Shown: positions 55,521 to 63,059 of the stretch, one piece after another | Numbering within the stretch: the first letter of the stretch is position 1 | Layout: every line of letters begins with the position of its first letter | NCBI RefSeq assembly: GCF_001661595.2 | Contig: NZ_LYPF02000012.1 | Coordinates: 1-64,000, forward strand | Length of the DNA: 64,000 nt | Direction of reading: 5' to 3' | DNA from: Crocinitomix algicola | Lineage (GTDB): Bacteria; Bacteroidota; Bacteroidia; Flavobacteriales_D; Crocinitomicaceae | Translations under genes and position numbers: made by a program | The notes under the pieces: model-generated | What the model was told of the DNA's origin: nothing | Database searches by the model: none | Seen by the model: only the letters and a program-made list of their open reading frames with translations

Positions 55521-56456
55521 ATGAAAGTTACCGTTGTAGGAGCTGGAAATGTTGGTTCAACCTGTGCTAATGTGCTTGCTCATAATGAAATTGCAAATGA
55601 AATCGTATTGTTGGATATCAAAGAAGGTGTTGCTGAAGGCAAGGCTTTAGATATGTGGGAGACTTCTCCAGTTAACTTATATGATTCAAGAATCACAGGT
55701 TCAACTAATGATTATGCAAAAACTGCGGGATCTGAAGTAGTTGTAATTACCTCTGGAATTCCTAGAAAACCGGGAATGTCAAGAGATGATTTGATAGCAA
55801 CTAATGCGGGAATTGTAAAATCGGTAACTGAAAACATTATTAAGCACTCACCAGATGCCAAAATAATCATTGTATCTAACCCTTTGGATGTAATGTGTTA
55901 TACAGCTTATTTGTCTGCAAAGGTTGATAAAAGTAAAGTGATGGGAATGGCAGGAGTATTAGATACTGCACGTTATCGTTCATTTTTAGCGATGGAATTA
56001 AACGTTTCTCCTAAAGACATTCAAGCTTTATTGATGGGTGGACATGGTGATACTATGGTGCCGCTTCCGAGATACACAACAGTTGGAGGAATTCCAGTAA
56101 CTGAATTAATTGAAAAAGAAAAATTAGATGCGATTATCGAGAGAACTAAATTTGGCGGAGGCGAAATCGTTAAGTTGTTAGGTACGTCTGCATGGTATGC
56201 GCCAGGTGCGGCGGCTGCTCAAATGGTTGAAGCGATAGTGAAAGATCAAAAAAGAGTTCTTCCTGTATGTTCATGGTTAGAAGGTGAGTACGGACAAGAC
56301 AAAATCTATTTAGGAGTTCCTGTGGTTTTAGGTAAAAACGGAATTGAAAAAATTATTGAAGTAGATTTAAATGAAGATGAACAAGCATTATTAAATGACT
56401 CTGCAAAAGCAGTGAGAAATGTGATGGATGTACTTGAAGGAATGGACGTTCTTTAA
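55521..56456 (+). CDS. mdh: Malate dehydrogenase
   Basis: A 311-residue NAD-dependent malate dehydrogenase of the LDH-like class, active in the TCA cycle. Seen: the Rossmann motif 'VTVVGAGNVGSTCANVL' at 3-19, the substrate Arg loop 'GIPRKPGMSRDDLI', 'SNPLDVMCYTAY', 'MAGVLDTARYRSFLA', and the catalytic His175 in 'MGGHGDTMVPL'. Length and motifs are complete. It is monocistronic: a TAATTTCG (one mismatch from the -7 box) lies about 40 bases upstream and a good terminator follows at 56480. Confidence 0.96.
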   Translation: MKVTVVGAGNVGSTCANVLAHNEIANEIVLLDIKEGVAEGKALDMWETSPVNLYDSRITGSTNDYAKTAGSEVVVITSGIPRKPGMSRDDLIATNAGIVKSVTENIIKHSPDAKIIIVSNPLDVMCYTAYLSAKVDKSKVMGMAGVLDTARYRSFLAMELNVSPKDIQALLMGGHGDTMVPLPRYTTVGGIPVTELIEKEKLDAIIERTKFGGGEIVKLLGTSAWYAPGAAAAQMVEAIVKDQKRVLPVCSWLEGEYGQDKIYLGVPVVLGKNGIEKIIEVDLNEDEQALLNDSAKAVRNVMDVLEGMDVL

Positions 56457-56479
56457 GCATCAAGAAGTAATTTGTCAAG

Positions 56480-56512
56480 CGGGTTTCAATTTATTTTGGA
56501 ACCCGTTTTTTT
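56480..56512 (+). terminator. Terminator after mdh
   Basis: An 8-base-pair stem (CGGGTTTC / GGAACCCG, one wobble) with a 10-base loop and seven T residues, 24 bases after the stop. Confidence 0.85.
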
Positions 56513-56542
56513 GTTTTTGACAGTTATTTTTATCGAATTATA

Positions 56543-56550
56543 TAGATTTG
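56543..56550 (+). promoter_or_regulatory. -7 box upstream of the small lipoprotein gene
   Basis: TAGATTTG matches TAnnTTTG. It lies 84 bases before the ATG at 56635, and the gene also has a GAAGGAG sequence (canonical Shine-Dalgarno, unusual here) 11 bases upstream. Confidence 0.45.
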
Positions 56551-56634
56551 CCTTGTCGATACCAACCAATGAAATAAAAGCATCGTAAATTGATTAGCAA
56601 ATAACTAAAGCTGAAAGAAGGAGAAGGAATTAAT

Positions 56635-57027
56635 ATGAAAACAAAAATCATCGTCGCATTAATTGCGGTTGTAGGAATAGGTTTATCCTGTAAAAAACAA
56701 GTTGATAATTGTCGATACGAACAATTGACACCAGCTTTTATTTATAACTATCCAGATACGGTAACAGTCAATGAAATATTTGATGTTGGATTAAACTATG
56801 TTGTAGATAATTCATGTGGCAATCAAGTGGAATTTGAAGTCGAACGAAATTCTAACATCTTGACTGTTTGGATGACGACTGTTTATGAGGGCTGTAATTG
56901 TATCGATGAGTTTATAGAGAAATCGTATAATTACCCAATTAGCTTTGATCTACCTGGCGTATACGAATTAAGATTTTACGTTTCTGTAAATGAATTTGAA
57001 TCTTATTATATTACAGTGGAAGAATAA
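56635..57027 (+). CDS. Small cysteine-containing lipoprotein
   Basis: A 130-residue lipoprotein of no recognised family: signal 'KIIVALIAVVGIGLSCKKQ' with lipobox Cys near residue 19, then a predicted all-beta domain with 'PDTVTVNEIFDVGLNY' and a Cys-Cys-rich segment 'EGCNCIDEF' that could form disulfides with the early Cys residues. It resembles an Ig-like extracellular domain. A strong purine-rich ribosome site (GAAGGAGAAGGA) lies before the ATG. It stands alone between mdh and an ABC ATPase gene. Confidence 0.7.
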   Translation: MKTKIIVALIAVVGIGLSCKKQVDNCRYEQLTPAFIYNYPDTVTVNEIFDVGLNYVVDNSCGNQVEFEVERNSNILTVWMTTVYEGCNCIDEFIEKSYNYPISFDLPGVYELRFYVSVNEFESYYITVEE

Positions 57028-57094
57028 AAAAGTAGTTGTTGAAAGAATTTTATAGTCTGTTTAATCTCTATTGATGTGATTTGTAAATTTGAAC

Positions 57095-58042
57095 ATGTCC
57101 TTACTAAGTGTTCAAAACCTCACAATTAAATATGATAAGAAGGAAGTCGTTAGAAACTGTTCTTTTAAATTAGAAAAGAAAGAAATCATTGTAATTCTCG
57201 GTGCAAGTGGAGAAGGAAAGACGACACTACTAAAAGGAATTGCTGGATTGCTTCCGCATAGCCAGGGAGATGTGCAGTTGAAAAACGAACTTGTTTTAGA
57301 TGCTTCAGAAAAATTAGTACCCGGTCATGAGTTAATTAAACTCGTGAATCAGGATTTTGATTTAAACGATTTTCATACGGTTGAAGAAAATATTCGGCTA
57401 CGACTACTAGCTTTTGATGTAGATTACCAGCGCAAAAGAATAGAGTTATTATTGGATATTACAAATTTAACGCAGTACCGTGATGTTTCCACAAAACAAT
57501 TATCTGGAGGCCAAAAACAACGATTGGCCATGGCAAGAGCTTTGGCTGATGAGCCTGAATTGTTATTGCTCGATGAACCTTTTAATCAGCTTGATTTTCA
57601 AACCAAAAATGTGATTGAATCGCATATTAAATCTTATGTCAAAGAAAGAGGGCTTGGCGTAATTATGGTTACGCATAATGGGGTTGAAGCAATGGAGTGG
57701 GCGGATAAAATAATTTTCATTGACGAAGGTGAAATTAAGAGAATTGATTCTCCAAGTAATTTTTATAATAATCCACAATCATTAAAAGAAGCACGTTTTT
57801 TTGGACCGGTTAATGAAATCCTTGTAAATGGAGAAAAAATCTATTTCCGACCCTCGTTTTTTTCACTGAATCAAGATGATAATTATAGTATTAAAGTTGC
57901 AGTAAAATTTGTTAAGCAAGTCAATTTAGGATGGTATTCAACAGCCGTATTCAGTTGCCATAGTGGTCATATTCAACTTTATTCAACTGAAGATATTTCT
58001 GAGGTTCGTGAAATTTTTATTCGAAAAATCTCGTTCAAATGA
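57095..58042 (+). CDS. ABC transporter ATP-binding protein, lone
   Basis: A protein of about 315 residues with one ABC domain: Walker A 'GASGEGKTTLLKG' near residue 36, Q-loop 'KLVNQDFDLND', signature 'LSGGQKQRLAMARAL', Walker B 'LLLLDEPFNQ' and H-loop 'VMVTHNG'. The last 90 residues are an extension that resembles the TOBE-like or regulatory domain of importer ATPases such as those for iron or polyamine. No permease or binding protein gene is adjacent. The ATG at 57095 is preferred to a TTG at 57089. It is followed 60 bases later by the XRE-S24 regulator. The substrate is unknown. Confidence 0.85.
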   Translation: MSLLSVQNLTIKYDKKEVVRNCSFKLEKKEIIVILGASGEGKTTLLKGIAGLLPHSQGDVQLKNELVLDASEKLVPGHELIKLVNQDFDLNDFHTVEENIRLRLLAFDVDYQRKRIELLLDITNLTQYRDVSTKQLSGGQKQRLAMARALADEPELLLLDEPFNQLDFQTKNVIESHIKSYVKERGLGVIMVTHNGVEAMEWADKIIFIDEGEIKRIDSPSNFYNNPQSLKEARFFGPVNEILVNGEKIYFRPSFFSLNQDDNYSIKVAVKFVKQVNLGWYSTAVFSCHSGHIQLYSTEDISEVREIFIRKISFK

Positions 58043-58046
58043 TTAA

Positions 58047-58083
58047 AATATCAGATATTATTCATTATATTTGACTAGATATT
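58047..58083. promoter_or_regulatory. Candidate operator of the XRE-S24 regulator gene
   Basis: A perfect 13-base palindrome AATATCAGATATT (58047-58059) lies before the -7 box, and a second GATATT half-site (58078-58083) lies just after it, 24 bases from the first. Together they bracket the promoter, as expected for self-repression. Confidence 0.5.
58066..58073 (+). promoter_or_regulatory. -7 box of the XRE-S24 regulator gene
   Basis: TATATTTG matches TAnnTTTG, 29 bases before the ATG at 58103, between the two GATATT half-sites. Confidence 0.55.
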
Positions 58084-58102
58084 AATCAATTGGTTATTTA
58101 CA

Positions 58103-58930
58103 ATGAGCATTTCAATCATAGGAGAAAATTTGAAATTATTAAGAAAGAGAAAAAAAATGTCTCAAGAGGAGTTAGCGTCTGCACTCGGGTTGACTCGTTC
58201 TTCTTATAGTGGGTATGAAAATGGAGTAGCGGAACCAAATTTGGAAAATTTGACCAAGTTTAGCGAGTTCTTTAATATTTCTCTGGACAAACTCATTAAA
58301 ATTGAGTTAGCAAAAATCTCTGAAGCGGAATGGGAGAAAATAGATAAGGGAATTGAAGTTGATGTGGAAGGTAAAAGTGTCCGGGTAATTGCGATAACAG
58401 TTGATCAAGAAAACAATGATAATATTGAGTTAGTTTCCAAGAAAGCTAGGGCTGGATATACCACAGGTTATTCAGACCCTGAATTTATTAGTGTTTTGCC
58501 GACTTTTAACTTACCTTTTTTAAAGAAAGACAGAAAATATAGGACATTTCCAATTAAAGGTGATTCGATGCCGCCAGTTTCAGATGGAAGCTATGTCATT
58601 GGAGAGTATGTAGAAAATTGGAATACGATTAAAGATGGTTTTCCTCATATCGTTGTAACGGTCGATGATGGAATTGTTTTTAAGAATGTATACAAACGTT
58701 TGAATGATAATCAATGCTTTCAATTATGTTCGACAAATCCATTGTACGAGCCTTATGAAGTACATGCGAATGATATTGTTGAAATGTGGCGTTTTGTAAA
58801 TTATATATCATCAGATTTACCAACATCGAGTTTTAAAGAGAGTGAATTGACTCAAGCAATTTTAGATTTGCAAACTGAGGTTAAACACCTTAAGAATATT
58901 TATATTCCCAAAAAACAGTTGAATAATTAG
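58103..58930 (+). CDS. LexA-like XRE-family regulator with S24 peptidase domain
   Basis: A 275-residue regulator: an N-terminal helix-turn-helix XRE domain ('LRKRKKMSQEELASALGLTRSSYSGYENG', about 13-42) and a C-terminal S24 (LexA/UmuD-type) domain with the nucleophile in 'IKGDSMPP' (Ser155), the general-base Lys194 in 'GIVFKNV', and a possible cleavage pair Ala117-Gly118 in 'KARAGYTTGY'. The Ser-to-Lys distance (39) is close to that of LexA (37). The layout suggests an autoproteolytic repressor, as in phage CI or LexA, yet no phage genes are near. A coiled-coil tail follows (about 250-268). Confidence 0.88.
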   Translation: MSISIIGENLKLLRKRKKMSQEELASALGLTRSSYSGYENGVAEPNLENLTKFSEFFNISLDKLIKIELAKISEAEWEKIDKGIEVDVEGKSVRVIAITVDQENNDNIELVSKKARAGYTTGYSDPEFISVLPTFNLPFLKKDRKYRTFPIKGDSMPPVSDGSYVIGEYVENWNTIKDGFPHIVVTVDDGIVFKNVYKRLNDNQCFQLCSTNPLYEPYEVHANDIVEMWRFVNYISSDLPTSSFKESELTQAILDLQTEVKHLKNIYIPKKQLNN

Positions 58931-58971
58931 GAAGAATGTTTTGTTTGAGTTTGAAGGAGAACTCTAACTTG

Positions 58972-59682
58972 TTATCGTTTAGTCAAATCTATTCCATAGA
59001 AATCTTTGGTTAAGTTTATATATTCAGATGAATATTTACCATTCTGATCTTTGACAAGAAGATTAGATGTTGTCGGATTTATTTCGCTAAAACTGTATTC
59101 GATTAGTGTGCGAATGGACACTCCATTTGGACGACGGGTTCTTAGAATTCTTTTTGGAAATAGTTCCTCCGTTAGGGCACGTTCTATATGAGTTTCTTCT
59201 AAATGGGAAGGGATTATTATGGATAAAGTTCCCTTTTCACTTAAAAGTTCAGCACAAGCCAGGTAAAACTCATGGATAGGTAAATCGTTGGTGTGCCGAG
59301 CTCTATTTCGATTAGAGTCCTCACTTAAAAAGGCATTTTCAAAATAGGGAGGATTAGAGATAATCAAATCGAATTTTTCGATTGCTCCAAAATTTTGAAC
59401 AGCGGTATTAATCGCAAGGATACGGTTGGAAAACTTTGAATTTCTGAAATTTAATTCGGCTTCTTTCATTGAGTGAACATCAGGCTCAATTGCTGTGATG
59501 GAAGCAGTAGGATTCTTTTGCGCGGCCATGAGAGCTAAAATTCCCGTTCCCGTTCCAATATCAAGTATTTTATTGTGATGTTGTGAAGTCCAAGCACCTA
59601 AAAGCATGGAATCGGTTCCTACTTTTTGCGGGTTAACATCTTGAATAATATTGAACTCCTTAAACTGAAAAATATTACTCAT
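58972..59682 (-). CDS. trmN6: tRNA1(Val) (adenine-37-N6)-methyltransferase
   Basis: A 236-residue SAM-dependent N6-adenine methyltransferase (YfiC). It has 'FNIIQDVNPQKVGTDSMLLGAW' at the N-terminus, motif I 'LDIGTGTGILALMAA' and the catalytic 'LIISNPPYFENAF' (NPPY near residue 111), as in m6A methyltransferases. It modifies A37 of tRNA-Val. Its start overlaps the rimM stop (ATGA), so it is in the rpsP-rimM operon. In many bacteria the gene at this place is trmD; here it is not. Confidence 0.9.
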   Translation of the reverse strand: MSNIFQFKEFNIIQDVNPQKVGTDSMLLGAWTSQHHNKILDIGTGTGILALMAAQKNPTASITAIEPDVHSMKEAELNFRNSKFSNRILAINTAVQNFGAIEKFDLIISNPPYFENAFLSEDSNRNRARHTNDLPIHEFYLACAELLSEKGTLSIIIPSHLEETHIERALTEELFPKRILRTRRPNGVSIRTLIEYSFSEINPTTSNLLVKDQNGKYSSEYINLTKDFYGIDLTKR

Positions 59683-60218
59683 TCCTCTTCTCCAAAATAC
59701 ATGTCTAAAAGACCTTCAGGGCAGTTCACGGATAATACTTTTTGCTCGCGGTCTATTTTTATAATGAACTGATCTTGTTTCGGTATTAGAATTTCAATAC
59801 CATTCGAGTTAATTTCAATTAAAGGGTTGTTTGATAAATCGAGAACTTGATTGACATACCCAATTTCGCCATGAATTTGATCAATCACTTTGAATCCTTC
59901 AATCTCATGAAAATAGAACTCGTTGTTTTCAAGTTCAGGCAAAGATTCTAGCGGTAAGTATAAGCCACATTTTAGGATAGTTTGGGCTTGTTTTTCCGAA
60001 TCGATATCTTCAAATTTAACGATGGCCGTACCGTTTTTTCTAATTTGAATACGTTCCAAAAAAAATGGAATCAGTTTATTGTCGTATTCAACAAAAACTG
60101 ATTCCAAAAAATTGTATTCCTCGGGGTCATCAACATCTAAAAAAATACTAACCTCTCCTTTGTAGCTAAACAATTTAGAGATTGTTCCTAGTCGATAACA
60201 TTCCGATTTGAGAAACAT
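59679..60218 (-). CDS. rimM: Ribosome maturation factor RimM
   Basis: A 179-residue RimM with an N-terminal beta-barrel ('RLGTISKLFSYKGEVSIFLDVDD') and the PRC-barrel C-terminal domain ('VLDLSNNPLIEIN', 'LIPKQDQFIIKID', ending 'CPEGLLDMY'). It aids 16S rRNA processing and 30S assembly, contacting S19 at the 3' major domain. It follows rpsP by 29 bases, the standard order, and precedes trmN6. Confidence 0.93.
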   Translation of the reverse strand: MFLKSECYRLGTISKLFSYKGEVSIFLDVDDPEEYNFLESVFVEYDNKLIPFFLERIQIRKNGTAIVKFEDIDSEKQAQTILKCGLYLPLESLPELENNEFYFHEIEGFKVIDQIHGEIGYVNQVLDLSNNPLIEINSNGIEILIPKQDQFIIKIDREQKVLSVNCPEGLLDMYFGEEE

Positions 60219-60247
60219 CTTCGGTTAATTTAAACCAAGAGGTTGTT

Positions 60248-60793
60248 TTACTCTTCTTCGTTTTTTGCTTCCTCAGCTGGAGCTTCTTCAGTAGCAGCTT
60301 CCTCAGTAGCAGCCTCTTCCGTTTCTTCAACTTCTGGAGCATTTTTAGCAGCGATTTCTGCTGCACGTGCATCGTTGACAGCTTTTTCAGCTTCCAATGC
60401 AGCTGATTTAGCATCTTCTTTTGCTTTACTAACAGAATCAGCTTTACCAGCGATTTTTCCTAATTTTTCTTCTTTCCATGCATTGAATTTCTTCTCAGCA
60501 TCAGCTTCAGAAAGCGCACCTTTTTTTACACCTTTATCCAAGTGATTTTTTAATAAAACACCTTCGTAAGACAATAAAGCTTTTACAGTGTCAGTAGGAA
60601 CAGCACCAACTTGAACCCAGTATAATGCTCTATCGAAATCTAAATCGATTGTTGCTGGATTAGTGTTCGGGTTGTAAGTTCCAATTTTTTCAATGAATCG
60701 ACCATCTCTTTTTGCTTTTGAGTCTGCCGCTACAATGTGGTAAAATGCACTTCTTTTTTTACCGTGTCTTTGCAATCTAATTTTTGTTGCCAT
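60248..60793 (-). CDS. rpsP: 30S ribosomal protein S16 with long Ala/Glu tail
   Basis: A 181-residue S16; the conserved domain is the first 80 residues ('[39 protein letters not shown]'). The rest is an extension of about 100 residues, highly charged and ending in an acidic Ala/Glu repeat ('[19 protein letters not shown]'), a known feature of Bacteroidota S16. E. coli S16 has 82 residues. A long structured leader precedes the gene. It heads the rpsP-rimM-trmN6 operon. Confidence 0.95.
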   Translation of the reverse strand: MATKIRLQRHGKKRSAFYHIVAADSKAKRDGRFIEKIGTYNPNTNPATIDLDFDRALYWVQVGAVPTDTVKALLSYEGVLLKNHLDKGVKKGALSEADAEKKFNAWKEEKLGKIAGKADSVSKAKEDAKSAALEAEKAVNDARAAEIAAKNAPEVEETEEAATEEAATEEAPAEEAKNEEE

Positions 60794-60808
60794 TTTAAAT
60801 TATAATTT

Positions 60809-60870
60809 GAAGTACGAAACTTCAGTTAATAATAGATTATCCCAATATTGGGTGCCTTTCATGTAAAGGC
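60809..60870 (-). promoter_or_regulatory. Structured rpsP leader with three hairpins
   Basis: On the minus strand, three hairpins lie between the promoter and rpsP: GCCTTT-ACATG-AAAGGC (60870-60854), CCCAATATTGGG (60852-60841) and GAAGT-TTCGT-ACTTC (60823-60809). They follow the -7 box within a leader of about 75 bases, and could be a site for autoregulation by S16. Confidence 0.5.
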
Positions 60871-60875
60871 GGGTG

Positions 60876-60883
60876 CAAAGATA
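60876..60883 (-). promoter_or_regulatory. -7 box of the rpsP operon
   Basis: TATCTTTG on the minus strand matches TAnnTTTG, about 83 bases upstream of the rpsP ATG; the -33 element is weak. Confidence 0.55.
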
Positions 60884-60959
60884 CATTTATTTTCTTAAAC
60901 TTCTGCAGATGTTCTGATTTTCTTTATTCTGAGTCAGTTTTAGAGAGTGAAAAGTGTAT

Positions 60960-62390
60960 TTAAGATTTTAATTCATTTGGAAAAGCTGCTTTATACTCTT
61001 CAAATCGTTGTAAAATTTCACTGACATATTTGTAGGTTTCACTCCCCCTGCAGTACCCGTATTTTACCACTTGATGGCGATAATAGGTCGGTTTAGCTAG
61101 ATTTTTAACCATTTCAGCAACGTTATTATCCCATACTAGATCGTCTAGTTCATATACTTCGCACAACGCTCGTGCGTCGTCAATGTGTGCACGGCCCGCA
61201 TTAAATGTTGCAAGCGTAAATTTTATAGCTTCGCTGGAGTCTGGTATGATTTCGAGCCATTGATTATAGTTCTTTTTTAATTTTCTAATTCCAGCCTTTA
61301 TTTGATCTTCAGCAGAAGAATTTGGAGAAATTCCATAGCTGTGAGCGGTGGAAGGCATAAACTGAAAGATTCCAAAAGCACCTGCCCATGACTGTTTCCA
61401 AATTTCAAACTTCGATTCTTGATAGATTACCGCCGATACCAGTCTCCAATCCCAACCAATTTTTTCACTTTCCATTTTAATTACATCGTCATAGGGGGAA
61501 ATTTGCTCTCCTGTCAGCGAAGAAAATACCATGTTTGCCTTATTTGATAAAGCTCTTCGTTTAAAATATTTTCTACGTACTTCACCAATAGTTGATCGAT
61601 TTTCTTTTGCCAACAACCATGCATTTAAAGTATCTCTTAGTTGAGGAGAAGTTGTCCGTAATCCAAAGGCTATATGGTCATCACTCCCCAATGAAAAATC
61701 AATATCGATATTGGGGTAGTACCGTGTGTCAATTTTGGCGACATTATAATCGGCAACCGTGTAATCTATCTCGCCTTCGCTTACCATCCTAATTAATTCT
61801 TCCGTTATTAAATCTCCTTCAGTAGCTATGATTTTTAAATCTAAATCAAAGGCATCGTCTAGCTGTTTTAACCGGTTGTAAAAGCTGGAGTTTTTCCAAA
61901 CGTGAATGGTTTTACCGTGCAATGCTTCTATGTTTTGAATAAGTGAATCTTTAATTTGCGAGCGTCTCATTTTACGGTATCCTTCAGGTTTTCGCTGAAT
62001 CAGTACCTGATGCGTTTGCAAATAAGAAGCGGAAAAATCAATATGCGCCTTGCGAGATTCGGTTATAGTTAAGTTACAGGCAATGATATCTCCAATACAG
62101 CTGTCTAGTTTATGGATCATATCATCAAGATCATTCACCATGGTAACCTGCAAGCGAATATTATGGTCTTTGGTAAATTCATGGAGTAATTCGTACTCGT
62201 ATCCCATATTTTTACCTTTATAAATGAAAAAACTAGCAGGGCTATTTTCAGCGAGTACGTGCAAAACACTATCTGACTTGATTTCCTTCCAATCACGAAT
62301 TAGTGGGGGGGTATTTTTAGAATGCTCAACGTCATCGTTTTTGCAACTAATTAGTACACAGAATAGTAGGAAAGGTAAAATTTTTTGCAT
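60960..62390 (-). CDS. MltF-like lytic transglycosylase lipoprotein
   Basis: A protein of about 476 residues. The lipoprotein signal is 'MQKILPFLLFCVLISC' (an ATG nine bases upstream is also possible). A substrate-binding (SBP_bac_3) domain, about 35-280, has 'LAENSPASFFIYKGKNMGYEYEL' and 'DIIACNLTITESRKAHIDFS'; an SLT lytic transglycosylase domain, about 305-420, has 'AVIYQESKFEIWKQSWAGAFGIFQFMPSTA' with the catalytic Glu in YQES and later 'FTLATFNAGRAHIDDA'. This is the MltF arrangement, which cleaves peptidoglycan at the outer membrane. It is not in an operon. Confidence 0.88.
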   Translation of the reverse strand: MQKILPFLLFCVLISCKNDDVEHSKNTPPLIRDWKEIKSDSVLHVLAENSPASFFIYKGKNMGYEYELLHEFTKDHNIRLQVTMVNDLDDMIHKLDSCIGDIIACNLTITESRKAHIDFSASYLQTHQVLIQRKPEGYRKMRRSQIKDSLIQNIEALHGKTIHVWKNSSFYNRLKQLDDAFDLDLKIIATEGDLITEELIRMVSEGEIDYTVADYNVAKIDTRYYPNIDIDFSLGSDDHIAFGLRTTSPQLRDTLNAWLLAKENRSTIGEVRRKYFKRRALSNKANMVFSSLTGEQISPYDDVIKMESEKIGWDWRLVSAVIYQESKFEIWKQSWAGAFGIFQFMPSTAHSYGISPNSSAEDQIKAGIRKLKKNYNQWLEIIPDSSEAIKFTLATFNAGRAHIDDARALCEVYELDDLVWDNNVAEMVKNLAKPTYYRHQVVKYGYCRGSETYKYVSEILQRFEEYKAAFPNELKS

Positions 62391-62453
62391 AGTTGGCATT
62401 TAATTTTTGGACAAGGTCAACAAAAATTATTTTCTTTATCAATCTACGAAAAA

Positions 62454-63053
62454 TTAACCAATTAACTCTTTAATAAATTGTTGAGAGTCAAATATTATTG
62501 ATTTCATAAACTTTTCGAAAAGTAGATCTATTGAATCGCGATCATTTAAATAAAGTTGCATGCAGCGCACTAAATCATTCTTAAACCCAATCCTTCTTGA
62601 AAATTGCCATAAAATCATCTCAATCCCCTCTTCTGAGTGATACTGGTATAGCCATTCATGTTCTTTCAGTAAAGCATACATTGTTTTAAAATCATCTTCT
62701 AAATAATGTAAGTTTTGATCCGTTTCGTGGTAGACCATCTTGACAAAATCATCGAATGGTTTAGCACAGTAGTTTGACCAATTTTTGGTAAGGTAATGAT
62801 CCAATATAATATCCGTGGCGATATACGCTATTTTTTGAACGCCCTTGTCTTGGAATTTTTTACCAATTGCCTTTATATAAGGGGAAGAATCTGTGTAGTC
62901 GTCAATATATCGATGCAAATAAACACCTTGTAGTATATGCGGAGGTAGGCTCCTAAATTTTTCAAGGTTGCCTTTATATGAGTCGCCAGCAAAGTTACCA
63001 GCAATTAATTCCGGGTATTCTCGAGCGATATAAGCATGTCCTACAAAATTCAA
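62454..63053 (-). CDS. acpH: ACP phosphodiesterase
   Basis: A 199-residue AcpH-like protein. The conserved starts 'MNFVGHAYIA' (a His near the N-terminus), 'IAGNFAGDSYKG' and 'LQGVYLHRYIDDYTDSSP' match the family that removes the phosphopantetheine arm from acyl carrier protein. The start is TTG at 63053, which the family's MNF opening confirms; no ATG fits. It starts six bases after the prfC stop, so the two genes probably share a transcript. Confidence 0.88.
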   Translation of the reverse strand: MNFVGHAYIAREYPELIAGNFAGDSYKGNLEKFRSLPPHILQGVYLHRYIDDYTDSSPYIKAIGKKFQDKGVQKIAYIATDIILDHYLTKNWSNYCAKPFDDFVKMVYHETDQNLHYLEDDFKTMYALLKEHEWLYQYHSEEGIEMILWQFSRRIGFKNDLVRCMQLYLNDRDSIDLLFEKFMKSIIFDSQQFIKELIG

Positions 63054-63059
63054 ATCAAA

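Noticed and set aside
57084-57091. TAAATTTG as promoter of the ABC ATPase
   Set aside because: It ends three bases before the preferred ATG at 57095, so its start site would be inside the gene; I regard it as chance.
58103-58930. Prophage repressor marking an integrated phage
   Set aside because: No integrase, structural, lysis or attachment sequence lies nearby; neighbours are housekeeping genes.
60243-60545. Plus-strand ORF rich in Ala and Ser opposite the rpsP tail
   Set aside because: It is the mirror of the repetitive Ala/Glu codons of S16 and has no independent support.
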